Source: Cryobacterium glaciale (GTDB lineage Bacteria > Actinomycetota > Actinomycetes > Actinomycetales > Microbacteriaceae). Taken from it: a stretch of 64,000 nucleotides of DNA. The first letter of the stretch is position 1. Every line of letters starts with the position of its first letter. Where the stretch lies: positions 248,001 to 312,000 of the forward strand of contig NZ_SOEY01000006.1 of the NCBI RefSeq assembly GCF_004402535.1. The letters run 5' to 3'. Below the pieces are notes generated by a model. That model worked only from the letters and a program-made list of their open reading frames with translations. It had not been told where the DNA came from and did no database searches. Below are positions 27,603 to 37,243 of this stretch, in pieces. The position numbers and the translations under genes are program-made.

Positions 27603-28784
27603 ATGCCGGGCTCAACCGTTCTTGACCTCTTACTGATCTTGATGCTGGTTGTGGCTCTCGTCAACGGTTACCGCAGCGGGCTGCTGCAAAGCCTCACCGG
27701 CATTATCGGCGCCGTGGTCGGCGGAATCACCGCCTTCTTTGTGGTTCCTCTCGTGGGCGGCTGGATTCCCGCTCCGGAATGGCGCACCCCTGGCACCATC
27801 GCCGTCGCTGTTCTGCTGGTGCTCATCGGCCACTCACTCGGCGCTTCGGCCGGGGGAATGGCCGGACGCCGGAAGCAGCGTTCCCCCCTGGGAGCCATCA
27901 ACCGAGTGCTCGGAGCCGCTTTTGCGGCCGTGGCTTCGGCCCTCGTGGCGTCGATGGTGGCGTTCAGTATCGGAGCCCTCGGCATTCCGTTCCTCTCCCC
28001 CGCCATCGCCTCATCCACCGTTGTCTCCGGTATCGACTCGCTGACCCCTGACCCGGTCAAGGCGCTCATGGCCCAGCTGCGCGCCGTGGCCGTGACGCAG
28101 GGTCTGCCGCGCATCGTCGATGCTTTCACCGGCCCGACACCGGATGCCGCCGAGGCCGACACGAGCAGCCCGGCGCTGGCCGTGGCCGCGCAGTCGGTTG
28201 TGCGCATCACCGGCACGGCGTATGCCTGTGGGCAGAGCCAGTCCGGCAGCGGCTTCGTCGTCGCCGACGGCCGCGTCATCACCAACGCGCACGTCGTCGC
28301 CGGTGTCGGCCAGCCCGTCGTGGAAACCCCGGCCGGCGTTGCCCTCGCCGGGGAGATCGTGTACTTCGACCCGGTCGACGACCTCGCCATTATCTCGGTG
28401 CCCGGCCTCGACACCGCACCGCTGACCGTCGGTGAGGACCTGGCCGCGGGCAGCGGCGCGGTCGCCGACGGATATCCCTTCGGCGGACCGTACGTCTCCG
28501 ACCCGGCCCAGGTCATCGCCCTCGGCACCATCAGCGTCGCCGATATCTACGGCCAGGACCCGACGCCCCGTGAGGTCTACACCCTGGCTTCCGACGTGCA
28601 GCAGGGCGAGTCCGGCGGACCGTTGCTGAGCGAATCCGGCCTCGTGGTCGGCGTTATCTTCGCCAAGGCGAGCAATACCGAAAACGTCGGCTATGCCCTC
28701 GCTCTCGACGAGGTTCAGCCGGTCATCAGCCAGGCGCCCGGCCTGTCGGCCCCGGTCTCTTCCGGTACCTGCGTTCGCGGCTGA
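27603..28784 (+). CDS. MarP-like membrane serine protease (CvpA + trypsin)
   Basis: 393 residues from ATG 27603 (AGGAAAACGG upstream). Four N-terminal membrane helices of the CvpA type (residues about 5-130), then an extracytoplasmic trypsin-like domain with H230 (TNAHVVAG), D260 (DPVDDLAIISV) and S337 (QQGESGGP). Cys209 and the C-terminal Cys could form a disulfide, as in M. tuberculosis MarP, which protects against acid and oxidative stress. The protease domain faces outside. Monocistronic. Confidence 0.92.
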   Translation: MPGSTVLDLLLILMLVVALVNGYRSGLLQSLTGIIGAVVGGITAFFVVPLVGGWIPAPEWRTPGTIAVAVLLVLIGHSLGASAGGMAGRRKQRSPLGAINRVLGAAFAAVASALVASMVAFSIGALGIPFLSPAIASSTVVSGIDSLTPDPVKALMAQLRAVAVTQGLPRIVDAFTGPTPDAAEADTSSPALAVAAQSVVRITGTAYACGQSQSGSGFVVADGRVITNAHVVAGVGQPVVETPAGVALAGEIVYFDPVDDLAIISVPGLDTAPLTVGEDLAAGSGAVADGYPFGGPYVSDPAQVIALGTISVADIYGQDPTPREVYTLASDVQQGESGGPLLSESGLVVGVIFAKASNTENVGYALALDEVQPVISQAPGLSAPVSSGTCVRG

Positions 28785-28897
28785 CCAGCACGCGTCTGCG
28801 TCTGAGGCCGTCGCCTGCGTTTGCGGCTGAGCCGCCGGGATCCGCTCGCCCCGGCACGCCCAGGAACCGGCCGGCAAGGCCGGCAGGCACACAGAAA

Positions 28898-28943
28898 GAG
28901 GGCGGTTCGGGCAGCGGGTGAACCCGCATTCCGTACCGCCCTC
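28898..28943. terminator. Terminator between the MarP-like gene and amtB
   Basis: Inverted repeat GAGGGCGGT / ACCGCCCTC with an internal hairpin GCGGGT-GA-ACCCGC. On the minus strand it is followed by TTTC, suiting amtB; it also stands after the plus-strand protease gene. The 188-bp gap 28785-28972 holds nothing else recognisable. Confidence 0.65.
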
Positions 28944-28972
28944 AAACCCGCCGGGATGGCGAGCGTCAGAGC

Positions 28973-30196
28973 CTAGACACGCTCGAGAGCGTAGCCCTCT
29001 TCGCCGTGCACGCTCGTGTCGATTCCGGCCAGTTCGTCTTCGTTCTTGATGCGGAAGCCGATGGTCTTCTCGATGGCGAGGCCGAGGAGGTACGCAACGA
29101 CGAAGGAGTATCCGAGGACCGAGAAGGCTGCGATGGCCTGCACGATGAGCTGGCCGAGGTCGCCGCCACCGGTGAACAGACCGGTGTCGATGGCGAAGAA
29201 GCCCAGGTACAGGGTGCCGATGATGCCACCGACGAGGTGGATACCGACGACGTCGAGCGAGTCGTCGAAGCCGAGCTTGAACTTGAGTTCGACGGCGAGG
29301 GCGCAGACGGCACCGGCGACGGCACCGAGCAGCAGTGCCCAGCCGGGCTCGAGGTTGGCGCAGGCCGGGGTGATGGCGACCAGGCCGGCGACAGCACCGG
29401 AGGCGGCGCCGATCGAGGTGGCCTTGCCGTCCTTGAACTTCTCCACGAGCATCCAGGCGAGGATGGCCGCTGCCGTGGCGCCGAGGGTGTTGACGACGAT
29501 GATACCGACGTTGGCGAGCTCATTGAGAGCTTCAGCTCCGGCGTTGAAGCCGAACCAGCCGAACCAGAGGATGGCGGCACCGATGAGTACGAGCGGCACG
29601 TTGTGCGGCTTGGTGATGCCCTTCTGGAAGCCGACGCGCTTGCCGAGAACGAGGGCGAGTGCGAGTGCGGCTGCACCGGCGTTGATGTGCACCGCGGTGC
29701 CACCGGCGTAGTCGATGACACCCGGCAGGCTCATGGTCTCACCGAGGTTGAGGATCCAGCCGCCACCCCAGACCCAGGCTGCGACCGGGAAGTAGACGAG
29801 GGTCGCCCAGACACCCGCGAAGATCATCCAGGAACCGAACTTGGCACGGTCGGCAACGGCGCCACTGATCAGCGCGACCGTGATGATCGCAAAGGTTGCA
29901 CCGTAGGTCGCACCGAGAAGATCGATACTGCCGGTGTCCCCCGTTGCGAGCTGGCCGAGGCCGAAGTCGGAGAACGGGTTGCCGGCGAATTGAGTGGGGC
30001 TGCCGACGGCGCTCATGTTGAAGCCGTACAGAATCCACAGGACGCTGATGAGGCCGAGTGCACCGAAGCTCATCATCATCATGCTGATGACACTCTTGGC
30101 CTTGACCAGTCCGCCGTAGAAGAAGGCGACACCTGGTGTCATAAACAACACAAGTGCGGTGGCCGTGATCAGCCAGGCAGTGCTTCCGGTATCCAT
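28973..30196 (-). CDS. amtB: Ammonium channel/transporter AmtB
   Basis: 407 residues, about eleven membrane helices. Signature D-F-AGG-like region appears as VIDYAGGTAVHINAGAAALALALVLG (first pore His), and the second conserved His is in DDSLDVVGIHLVGGIIG. Conducts ammonium for nitrogen assimilation. No glnK (PII) gene follows, unlike the usual amtB-glnK arrangement: the gene ends at a terminator facing the protease gene. The upstream gap contains GTTAC/GTTAAC/GTTTC-like words near 30310-30350 that could belong to a nitrogen regulator, at low confidence. Confidence 0.95.
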   Translation of the reverse strand: MDTGSTAWLITATALVLFMTPGVAFFYGGLVKAKSVISMMMMSFGALGLISVLWILYGFNMSAVGSPTQFAGNPFSDFGLGQLATGDTGSIDLLGATYGATFAIITVALISGAVADRAKFGSWMIFAGVWATLVYFPVAAWVWGGGWILNLGETMSLPGVIDYAGGTAVHINAGAAALALALVLGKRVGFQKGITKPHNVPLVLIGAAILWFGWFGFNAGAEALNELANVGIIVVNTLGATAAAILAWMLVEKFKDGKATSIGAASGAVAGLVAITPACANLEPGWALLLGAVAGAVCALAVELKFKLGFDDSLDVVGIHLVGGIIGTLYLGFFAIDTGLFTGGGDLGQLIVQAIAAFSVLGYSFVVAYLLGLAIEKTIGFRIKNEDELAGIDTSVHGEEGYALERV

Positions 30197-30242
30197 AGAT
30201 AGTCCTCACGCGTCTCGAATGTGCAGGGTGTAGCGCGAGGTG

Positions 30243-30279
30243 AGCCACCTCGGATACGAGTCAAGTATCTGAGGTGGCT
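30243..30279 (-). terminator. Hairpin downstream of zapE, upstream of amtB
   Basis: AGCCACCTCGGATAC / GTATCTGAGGTGGCT, 15 bp with one mismatch and a 7-nt loop. Likely ends zapE transcription; it could instead be an operator of amtB. No T-run. Confidence 0.55.
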
Positions 30280-30352
30280 GTTACAACAAACCTTCCGACG
30301 TGTTTCGTGCCGGTTACGAGCTGGGGCGAATTGTTAACGCCACGTTTCACGA

Positions 30353-31405
30353 TCAATCCGTGTGCGGCGGCAACTCCCCCGTGGTGAGGGCGACCATGCG
30401 TGACTGGGACCGCTGGTATTTCTTGCGATACCCGCCCGCCATCATCTCGTCATCAAAGACCTCGTTGAGCGGACGACCACTGGCCACGATCGGAATCTCG
30501 GCGTCGTACACCCGGTCGATGAATGCCACCAGACGCAGGGCGTCCGACTGGTCGGTCAGCAGGAAGACGCCGCGCAGGGCGATGACCTCGACGTCGCGAA
30601 TGACCTTGACGTATTTCGACGGGTGCACGGTACCCAGGTGACGGATCAGGGAACCGAAGTCGTCCTCGGTGACCTTCGAACCGCGCTTGAGCAGCGTGTT
30701 GACCAGATGCTCTCGCGCCTCGGGCTCCACCGCCACGGCCTGGCCGGTGACGTTGCGGCGGCGATAGTCGAGGCCGTCGATGCGGAGGGTCTCGAAGTTG
30801 GCGCTCATGGCCGAGATCTCGCGCAGAAAGTCCTGCGCCGCGAACCGGCCCTCGCCGAGCGAGTTCGGTGGGGTATTGGACGTGGCAGCAACGCGGGTGC
30901 CCGTGGCGACAAGTTCGCCGAGCAGTCGGGTCATCACCATGGTGTCGCCGGGATCGTCGAGCTCGAATTCGTCGATGCAGATGAGCTTCGCGCTGCGAAG
31001 CTCCTTGATGGTCTCCTGGTAACCGAGCGCCCCCACCAGGGCGGTGTATTCGATGAAAGTACCGAAATATTTCGGACCGGTCGCGGCGTGCCAGAGAGCG
31101 GCGAGAAGGTGTGTCTTGCCGACACCGAAGCCACCGTCGAGGTAGATGCCGGGCAGGTCGTCCTTGGCCTGGCGCCGGCGAGAGAAGAATCCGGCCGGCC
31201 GGGGGTTGACGAATTCCTGAAGCTTCTCAACGGCGGCGACCTGGGACGGGTAGTCATGATCGGGCCGGTAGTTCTCGAACGAGGCGTGTTCGAACTGGGG
31301 CGGCGGAACCAGCTCGGCGACGATTTCCCGGCCGGTGATGGTCGGGGTGCGGTCGGTCAGTTGCGGAACCGTGTGATGTGCTTTCTGGTGGGCCTCTGGT
31401 GCCAT
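30353..31405 (-). CDS. zapE: AFG1-type ATPase ZapE
   Basis: 350 residues from ATG 31405. Walker [10 protein letters not shown] at about 91-99, Walker [10 protein letters not shown], arginine region [21 protein letters not shown], and [13 protein letters not shown] near the C-terminus. In Proteobacteria ZapE modulates the FtsZ ring; in actinobacteria the function is inferred from homology. The nearest purine-rich site (GAGGAACGG) is unusually far from the ATG. Confidence 0.92.
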   Translation of the reverse strand: MAPEAHQKAHHTVPQLTDRTPTITGREIVAELVPPPQFEHASFENYRPDHDYPSQVAAVEKLQEFVNPRPAGFFSRRRQAKDDLPGIYLDGGFGVGKTHLLAALWHAATGPKYFGTFIEYTALVGALGYQETIKELRSAKLICIDEFELDDPGDTMVMTRLLGELVATGTRVAATSNTPPNSLGEGRFAAQDFLREISAMSANFETLRIDGLDYRRRNVTGQAVAVEPEAREHLVNTLLKRGSKVTEDDFGSLIRHLGTVHPSKYVKVIRDVEVIALRGVFLLTDQSDALRLVAFIDRVYDAEIPIVASGRPLNEVFDDEMMAGGYRKKYQRSQSRMVALTTGELPPHTD

Positions 31406-31561
31406 GCTGAAAATGCCCGTTCCTCTGGGTCTAGCTGCGAATGCGCAGTGTTTTGCACATGCGCAGTGTGCCGGCACCGCGTAGGTTTAAACGGTGGGCC
31501 CGATAAGCCTAATCCGCGGTCAACCCGAATCCGTATGCATCGCGGTCCACCTGGAGGTTAT

Positions 31562-32461
31562 ATGTCTGCCCCGTTCGACTCGACCGAGAAGTTTGCCGCC
31601 TACGCCCACCCCGCCAGGCTCGTCTCCACCGACTGGCTGGCTGAGCATCGCGGTGACGCCGGCCTGGTCGTGGTCGAATCCGATGAAGACGTGTTGCTCT
31701 ACGAAGTGGGACACATCGAGGGTTCCGTCAAGATTGATTGGCACACCGACCTCAACGACAAGGTGAACCGCGATTACATCGACGGCGCAGCTTTTGCCGC
31801 ACTGATGAGTGCGAAGGGCATCGCCCGCGACAGCACTGTGGTGATCTACGGCGACAAGAGCAACTGGTGGGCCGCCTATGCGCTCTGGGTGTTCACGTTG
31901 TTCGGCCACGAGGATGTTCGTCTGCTCGACGGCGGCCGCACGAAGTGGCTCGCCGAAGAGCGCGAGATCACAGCGACGGCCTCCCCCGTCACCCCCACGG
32001 ACTACCCGGTAATCGCGCGCAACGACCTGCCGATCCGCGCCTTCAAGAACGACGTTCTCGCCCACTTCGGCAATCCGCTCATCGATGTGCGATCCGACGA
32101 GGAGTACAGCGGCGCTCGCACAACGATGCCCGCCTACCCCGAAGAGGGCGCCCTGCGCGGCGGCCACATTCCCACCGCAGCTTCGGTACCGTGGGCCCGC
32201 GCTGCTGCGACCGATTCCACCTTTCGAACGCGCGCCGAACTCGACGCCATCTACCGCACGGAGGCCGGCCTGGCCGACGGTGACGACGTGATCGCCTACT
32301 GCCGCATCGGCGAGCGTTCGAGCCACACCTGGTTCGTGCTGACGCACCTGCTGGGCTTCGAGAAGGTTCGCAACTACGACGGGTCCTGGACCGAGTGGGG
32401 CAACGCCGTGGCCGTGCCGATCGCCGTCGGCACCGAACCCGGCACGGCGCCGCGCCGATGA
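31562..32461 (+). CDS. sseA: Thiosulfate / 3-mercaptopyruvate sulfurtransferase (rhodanese)
   Basis: 299 residues from ATG 31562 with GGAGG upstream. Two rhodanese domains: the N-terminal one is inactive (YGDKSNWW in place of the cysteine loop), the C-terminal one carries C247 in [12 protein letters not shown]. Transfers sulfane sulfur. Overlaps the sufE-like gene by 4 bp (ATGA), the pairing seen in mycobacteria, which suggests the two supply sulfur together. Confidence 0.93.
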   Translation: MSAPFDSTEKFAAYAHPARLVSTDWLAEHRGDAGLVVVESDEDVLLYEVGHIEGSVKIDWHTDLNDKVNRDYIDGAAFAALMSAKGIARDSTVVIYGDKSNWWAAYALWVFTLFGHEDVRLLDGGRTKWLAEEREITATASPVTPTDYPVIARNDLPIRAFKNDVLAHFGNPLIDVRSDEEYSGARTTMPAYPEEGALRGGHIPTAASVPWARAAATDSTFRTRAELDAIYRTEAGLADGDDVIAYCRIGERSSHTWFVLTHLLGFEKVRNYDGSWTEWGNAVAVPIAVGTEPGTAPRR

Positions 32462-32889
32462 GCGTACTTCCGGCCCAGCTCGCGGAAATCCAGGAGGACT
32501 TTCTGGCCCTCGAGCAGAAGGATCGTCTGCTGCTCCTGCTCGAGTTCGCCAACGATCTGCCGGAACTTCCGCAGAAGTTTCAGGACCACCCCGATCTGCT
32601 CGAACGCGTCGTCGAATGCCAGTCGCCGGTGTTTATCTTCGTCGACGTGGATGCTGCCGGCACGTTCCACCTGCACGCGACAGCCCCGCGTGAGTCGCCG
32701 ACCACCCGCGGGTTCGCCTCGATCCTCGCCCACGGCCTCGACGGGCTGAGCGCGGAGCAGGTGCTGGCTGTTCCCGATGACTATCCGCAGTCGATCGGAC
32801 TGAGTGAAGCTGTCTCTCCCCTGCGCCTGCGCGGAATGAGTGCCATGCTCGGCCGGGCTAAGCGTCAGCTGCGCGAGCGGCTCTCCTAG
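32458..32889 (+). CDS. SufE family sulfur-transfer protein
   Basis: 143 residues from ATG 32458. SufE fold with C54 in [16 protein letters not shown], equivalent to the sulfur-accepting cysteine, and the C-terminal [21 protein letters not shown] helix. Likely accepts sulfur for Fe-S cluster or related assembly, here paired with a rhodanese rather than with a suf cluster. Ends tail-to-tail with the hydrolase gene, 4-bp overlap. Confidence 0.92.
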   Translation: MSVLPAQLAEIQEDFLALEQKDRLLLLLEFANDLPELPQKFQDHPDLLERVVECQSPVFIFVDVDAAGTFHLHATAPRESPTTRGFASILAHGLDGLSAEQVLAVPDDYPQSIGLSEAVSPLRLRGMSAMLGRAKRQLRERLS

Positions 32890-34091
32890 ACTTCGGGTAT
32901 TCGGGCCAGCCAGGTCGTGATCTCGGTGTTCCACCGAGCGGGGTCGAAGTTCCAGAGTTTGGTGTGCCGGGCTTCGGTGAAAGCCACGAAGGTCACAATG
33001 TCGGGGCGTCGGCCGGCGAGTCGGCGTGAACCGGCGGCCGGGACGAAACCGTCATCGTCGCTGTGCAGTAGCAGAATAGGGCGCTGCAGGTCACGGGCGC
33101 GCGCGACGAAGTCGAGCCGGCCGAAGTCGATCGGTACAGACTGCCCGGTGACGCGCGCGCTCCAGGGTGACCCCATCAACAGCACGGCGCCGCGCGCGAT
33201 CAGCCGCGGAAGTCTGCGGTCGATCGCTTGCGCTGCGACGACGTCGGCCCAGTCGATGACCGGGGATTCCAGCACGATACCGGTGATCAGGGCGGCGGAT
33301 GTGCAACGAGTCAGCGTCTGCAGCACCACGGCACCCCCCATCGACCAGCCCATCAGCACGATGCTCCTGGCGCCTGCCGCGGCGGCATAGTCGATCGCGG
33401 CAGCCACGTCCGGCCATTCGGTGTCGCCGAGGCCGTACCGCCCATCCGGGCTGGTTGGGGCGTCGCCATCGTTGCGATAGGAGACGAGCAGCGACGTGTA
33501 GCCGGCCGCACGAAAAACCGGCACCGCCCGCAAGGCCTCCTCGCGGCGCACCGCCCGGCCATGCACCTGGATGACCCAGTGCGTCGACGGGGGCGCGGCA
33601 TCCGCTGGAATGAGCCAGGCGGGGGCCGGACCGACGGGGGTGGGCACGGTGACGTCGCTCCACTCGAACCCGAGATCAGCGGGGCCGGTGTAAAGCCAGC
33701 CGCTGAACCGGCCACGACGGGCGGCGGCCAGGTCGCCGTAGTCCAGATTGAGGATGCGCCGGGTGACGGTGTGCGCGGTGCGCGCGGTGATCTCACCAAC
33801 CCGGGCATGGCCGGTGCCAGCGCTGAAGAAGAAGCTGTAGTCGCCCGGCAGAACGGAATCGCGGTGGCGTTGCAGGGTGATGGTGCCGCCCGACAGGTCG
33901 ACCCCGAACACGCGGGTGTCGTCCTCGCGTTTGGCCGGAGGGGTGACGATGGTCTTCGCCATGACCGCCGAGAGAACGCCGACCGCACCGGCGAGGGCCA
34001 GGGCGGAGCCGGCGAAGACGATGCCGGTGACGCCCAGAACCGCTCGCAGTACACCCGGTTGACGCCCGTTTGGGGGCTGTGGGTCGTGCAT
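32886..34091 (-). CDS. Membrane-anchored alpha/beta hydrolase
   Basis: 401 residues from ATG 34091, with GGAGG upstream (the open frame from 34130 is less likely). One N-terminal membrane helix (VLRAVLGVTGIVFAGSALALAGAVGVLSAVM), then about 120 residues without family match, and a hydrolase domain: oxyanion HGRAVRREE, nucleophile S250 in GWSMGG, acid in LHSDDDGFVP, and His in EARHTKLWN. Probably extracytoplasmic esterase/peptidase-like activity; substrate unknown. Confidence 0.85.
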   Translation of the reverse strand: MHDPQPPNGRQPGVLRAVLGVTGIVFAGSALALAGAVGVLSAVMAKTIVTPPAKREDDTRVFGVDLSGGTITLQRHRDSVLPGDYSFFFSAGTGHARVGEITARTAHTVTRRILNLDYGDLAAARRGRFSGWLYTGPADLGFEWSDVTVPTPVGPAPAWLIPADAAPPSTHWVIQVHGRAVRREEALRAVPVFRAAGYTSLLVSYRNDGDAPTSPDGRYGLGDTEWPDVAAAIDYAAAAGARSIVLMGWSMGGAVVLQTLTRCTSAALITGIVLESPVIDWADVVAAQAIDRRLPRLIARGAVLLMGSPWSARVTGQSVPIDFGRLDFVARARDLQRPILLLHSDDDGFVPAAGSRRLAGRRPDIVTFVAFTEARHTKLWNFDPARWNTEITTWLARIPEV

Positions 34092-34155
34092 GTGCACCTC
34101 CGACTGGTCGGCGTGCCTCACGGACAACACCCAGAAAAAACTCTAGTCTGCAGAC

Positions 34156-34746
34156 GTGCCCGAAACAGATCAATCGCTCCCCGCGGAGTTCGCCGCGGCT
34201 TTGGCCGCGATCCGCCGCGCCAGGAGCCGGGCCGAATTAGTCGTCACCGAGATTGCCGCGCCCGCCCAGCTCGCGCCGTACTCGATCGCCCTGGCTGCCA
34301 ATATCAAGCCGGTGCGGCACGGCAGTGACTCCGACCTGGGAACGGGCCGGTTCATTCTGCTCTACGACCCGGAGGAACCCGAGGGCTGGAACGGTGCCTT
34401 CCGGGTGGTGTGTTTTGCGCAGGCTCCGCTCGAGGTGGAGATCGGGTTGGACCCGTTTCTGGCGGAGGTCACCTGGGCGTGGCTTGTCGATGCCCTGGAC
34501 TCCCGCCAGGCCACGTACACCGCGGCCTCCGGAACGGCGACTAAAATAATCTCGTCAGGCTTTGGCGAACTCGCCAAACAGGGTGATGGCGCGCAGATTG
34601 AGCTGCGTGCGTCGTGGACACCCCTGGATCACAATCTCACCGCCCACGTCGAGGGGTGGGGCGAGCTGCTCTGCATGCTCGCCGGACTCCCTCCCGCTGG
34701 GGAAGGAGTCAGCATGTTGTCAGCACGCCGAGCAGCCCGTGGCTGA
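34156..34746 (+). CDS. DUF3000 family protein
   Basis: 196 residues from GTG 34156. Matches the actinobacterial DUF3000 pattern: FAAALAAIRRARSRAELVVTEIAAPAQLAPYSIALAAN, GRFILLYDPEEPEGWNGAFRVVCFAQAPLE, EVTWAWLVDAL and LTAHVEGWGELLCMLAGLPP. Function unknown. Conserved directly before the RNase D-like gene (Rv2680-Rv2681 order in M. tuberculosis); the two overlap by 8 bp. Confidence 0.92.
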   Translation: MPETDQSLPAEFAAALAAIRRARSRAELVVTEIAAPAQLAPYSIALAANIKPVRHGSDSDLGTGRFILLYDPEEPEGWNGAFRVVCFAQAPLEVEIGLDPFLAEVTWAWLVDALDSRQATYTAASGTATKIISSGFGELAKQGDGAQIELRASWTPLDHNLTAHVEGWGELLCMLAGLPPAGEGVSMLSARRAARG

Positions 34747-35941
34747 ATCGCACCACCAGGTCATTGACACTCGCGAGGCCTACCTCGCCGCAACGGCCGC
34801 TCTGGCCGCTGGTGACGGGCCGGTCGGGGTCGACGCGGAACGGGCATCCGGCTTCACGTACTCGCAACGCGCGTACCTGATCCAGATCTATCGCCGCGGC
34901 GCCGGAACCTTTCTGTTCGACCCGCCGCCGATCGGCGACTTCAGCGAATTGAACGATGCCCTCGCCGACGCCGAGTGGATTCTGCACGCCGCGAGCCAGG
35001 ACCTCGCCTGCCTGCGGGAGGTCGGACTCGACCCGGCACGCATCTTCGACACGGAACTCGCCGCCCGCCTGCTCGGCATTCCGCGGGTCGGGCTCGGCAC
35101 GGTGGTGGAGGAGCTGCTCGGAATCCACCTCGCCAAGGAGCATTCGGCCGCGAACTGGTCGACCCGGCCGCTGCCCGAATCGTGGCTGATCTACGCCGCC
35201 CTCGACGTCGAGCTGCTGCCCGACCTGCGCGACCGTATGGTCGACCTGCTCGTGGAGTCCAACAAGACCGACATCGCCGATCAGGAGTTCGCCGCGACCC
35301 TGGCCAAGGAGGCCAAGGCCGCCCGCGTGGACCCGTGGCGGCGGCTGTCGGGCATCCACTCGCTGCACGGCCAGCGCAATCTGGCCGTAGCCCGCGAACT
35401 GTGGCTGGCCCGGGACGAATTCGCCCGCGAGGTCGATGTCTCCCCCGGGCGACTCGTTCCCGATGCGTCCCTGCTCGCCGCCGCCCGCGTGCTGCCGGCG
35501 ACCCGCCAGGCGCTGTCCGACCTGCGGGAATTCAACGGACGGGCGAGCCGGAACGAGCTCGACCGTTGGTGGAGTGCGATCCAGCGCGGCCGCGCCACCG
35601 CCGACCTGCCAACGCTCAAAGCCAGCAACGATACCCTGCCGCCGCCGCGAGCCTGGGCCGACCGCAATCCGGAGGCCGACGTGCGGTACAAGGCGGCCCG
35701 CGCGGCGCTGCAGACCGTCACCGACGAACTCGAGATTCCCCTGGAGAACCTGCTCACCCCCGACTATCTGCGCCGGGTGGCGTGGTCGCCGCCGGAGCCA
35801 GCGGATGCGGCATCCGTTGGGGAGGCTTTGGCCAATTTTGGTGCCCGACGTTGGCAAGTTGACGTGACTGCACAATTAATTGCGGAAGCTTTTGTAGAAG
35901 TTCCACAAATTGCGGATCCCGTGTCGGATGTGGAGTCGTAG
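34739..35941 (+). CDS. Ribonuclease D-like 3'-5' exonuclease with HRDC domain
   Basis: 400 residues from GTG 34739, inside the DUF3000 gene end. DEDDy residues are intact: D32 and E34 (GVDAERASG), D88 (HAASQDLACL), Y152 and D156 (YAALDVELL). HRDC domain about 210-290 (DPWRRLSGIHSLHGQRNLAVARELWLARDEFAREVD). Expected to trim structured RNA 3' ends. The last 40 codons are AT-richer than the rest. Confidence 0.93.
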   Translation: MAESHHQVIDTREAYLAATAALAAGDGPVGVDAERASGFTYSQRAYLIQIYRRGAGTFLFDPPPIGDFSELNDALADAEWILHAASQDLACLREVGLDPARIFDTELAARLLGIPRVGLGTVVEELLGIHLAKEHSAANWSTRPLPESWLIYAALDVELLPDLRDRMVDLLVESNKTDIADQEFAATLAKEAKAARVDPWRRLSGIHSLHGQRNLAVARELWLARDEFAREVDVSPGRLVPDASLLAAARVLPATRQALSDLREFNGRASRNELDRWWSAIQRGRATADLPTLKASNDTLPPPRAWADRNPEADVRYKAARAALQTVTDELEIPLENLLTPDYLRRVAWSPPEPADAASVGEALANFGARRWQVDVTAQLIAEAFVEVPQIADPVSDVES

Positions 35942-36037
35942 AAACCGGCAAACGATTCGGGCGGTAATTTGCGCCACCCTAGGATCGGTTCAGACCTAAC
36001 AGGCCGCTTCGGATCTGTTTGACGTACGGGAGGCATT

Positions 36038-37243
36038 GTGGCCGAGAGAGCAGAAGTCGTCTTTGTGGACGGGGTTCGAACCCCGTTCGGACGCGCCGGC
36101 GAAAAAGGCATGTACTGGAACACCCGAGCCGACGACCTCGTGGTCAAAGCGATCATCGGACTGATGGAACGCAACCCGGGAGTGCCGTCGGAACGCATCG
36201 ACGACGTCGCGATCGCGGCCACGACGCAGACCGGGGACCAGGGCCTGACCCTCGGTCGCACGGCCGCGCTGCTGGCCGGCCTGCCGAAATCGGTTCCCGG
36301 TTTCGCGATCGACCGCATGTGCGCCGGGGCAATGACCGCCGTCACCATGATGGGCGCTTCAATCGGTTTCGGCGCCTACGACCTCGCCATCGCCGGCGGC
36401 GTCGAGCACATGGGGCGCCACCCGATGGGTTTCGGCGCCGACCCGAACCCGCGGTTCCTGTCCGAGAAACTCGTGAGCGAGGACGCGCTCAACATGGGCG
36501 CCACCGCCGAACGCATTCACGACCGGTTCCCGGAATACACCAAAGAACGCTCCGACCGGTTCGCGCTGCGCAGCCAGCAGAAGGTCGCCGCTGCGTATGA
36601 CGCCGGAAAGATCCAGCCCGACCTGATTCCCGTTGCCACGCGCAGCGAATCGGGCTGGGACCTCGCCACCCGTGACGAAGCTCCTCGACCGGAAACCACG
36701 ATGGAGGGCCTCGCAACGCTGCGCACCCCCTTCCGTTCGCACGGGCGGGTCACGGCCGGCAACGCCTCCGGCCTCAACGACGGCGCCTCCGCGTGCCTGC
36801 TGTCCAGCGCTGCCACGGCCAAGGAACTCGGGCTCGGCGTGAAAATGACCATGACGAGCTTCGCCTTCGCCGGCGTCGAACCGGAGGTCATGGGCCTCGG
36901 CCCGGTTCCCTCCACCGAGAAGGCACTGCGCAAGGCCAGCCTGTCCATCACCGATATCGGGCTGTTCGAGCTCAACGAAGCCTTCGCCGTGCAGGTCATC
37001 TCCTTCTTGGACCATTTCGGCATCGACGATGAAGATCCCCGCGTGAACGAATACGGCGGGGCGATCGCGCTCGGGCATCCGCTCGCCTCCTCGGGCGTTC
37101 GCCTGATGAACCAGCTCGCCCACCAGTTCGAGTCCCACCCGGAAGTGCGCTACGGCCTCACCGCCATGTGCATCGGCCTCGGCCAGGGCGGCACCGTAAT
37201 CTGGGAAAACCCGCACTTCAACAAGAAGGCAGCCAAGCGATGA
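36038..37243 (+). CDS. fadA: Acetyl-CoA acyltransferase (thiolase)
   Basis: 401 residues from GTG 36038 (GAGG upstream). Catalytic C95 in IDRMCAGAM, histidine in GGAIALGHPLASSG, and second cysteine in LTAMCIGLGQGG. Performs the last step of fatty-acid beta-oxidation with the FadB protein encoded 4 bp inside its end (ATGA overlap). No regulator adjacent. Confidence 0.95.
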   Translation: MAERAEVVFVDGVRTPFGRAGEKGMYWNTRADDLVVKAIIGLMERNPGVPSERIDDVAIAATTQTGDQGLTLGRTAALLAGLPKSVPGFAIDRMCAGAMTAVTMMGASIGFGAYDLAIAGGVEHMGRHPMGFGADPNPRFLSEKLVSEDALNMGATAERIHDRFPEYTKERSDRFALRSQQKVAAAYDAGKIQPDLIPVATRSESGWDLATRDEAPRPETTMEGLATLRTPFRSHGRVTAGNASGLNDGASACLLSSAATAKELGLGVKMTMTSFAFAGVEPEVMGLGPVPSTEKALRKASLSITDIGLFELNEAFAVQVISFLDHFGIDDEDPRVNEYGGAIALGHPLASSGVRLMNQLAHQFESHPEVRYGLTAMCIGLGQGGTVIWENPHFNKKAAKR

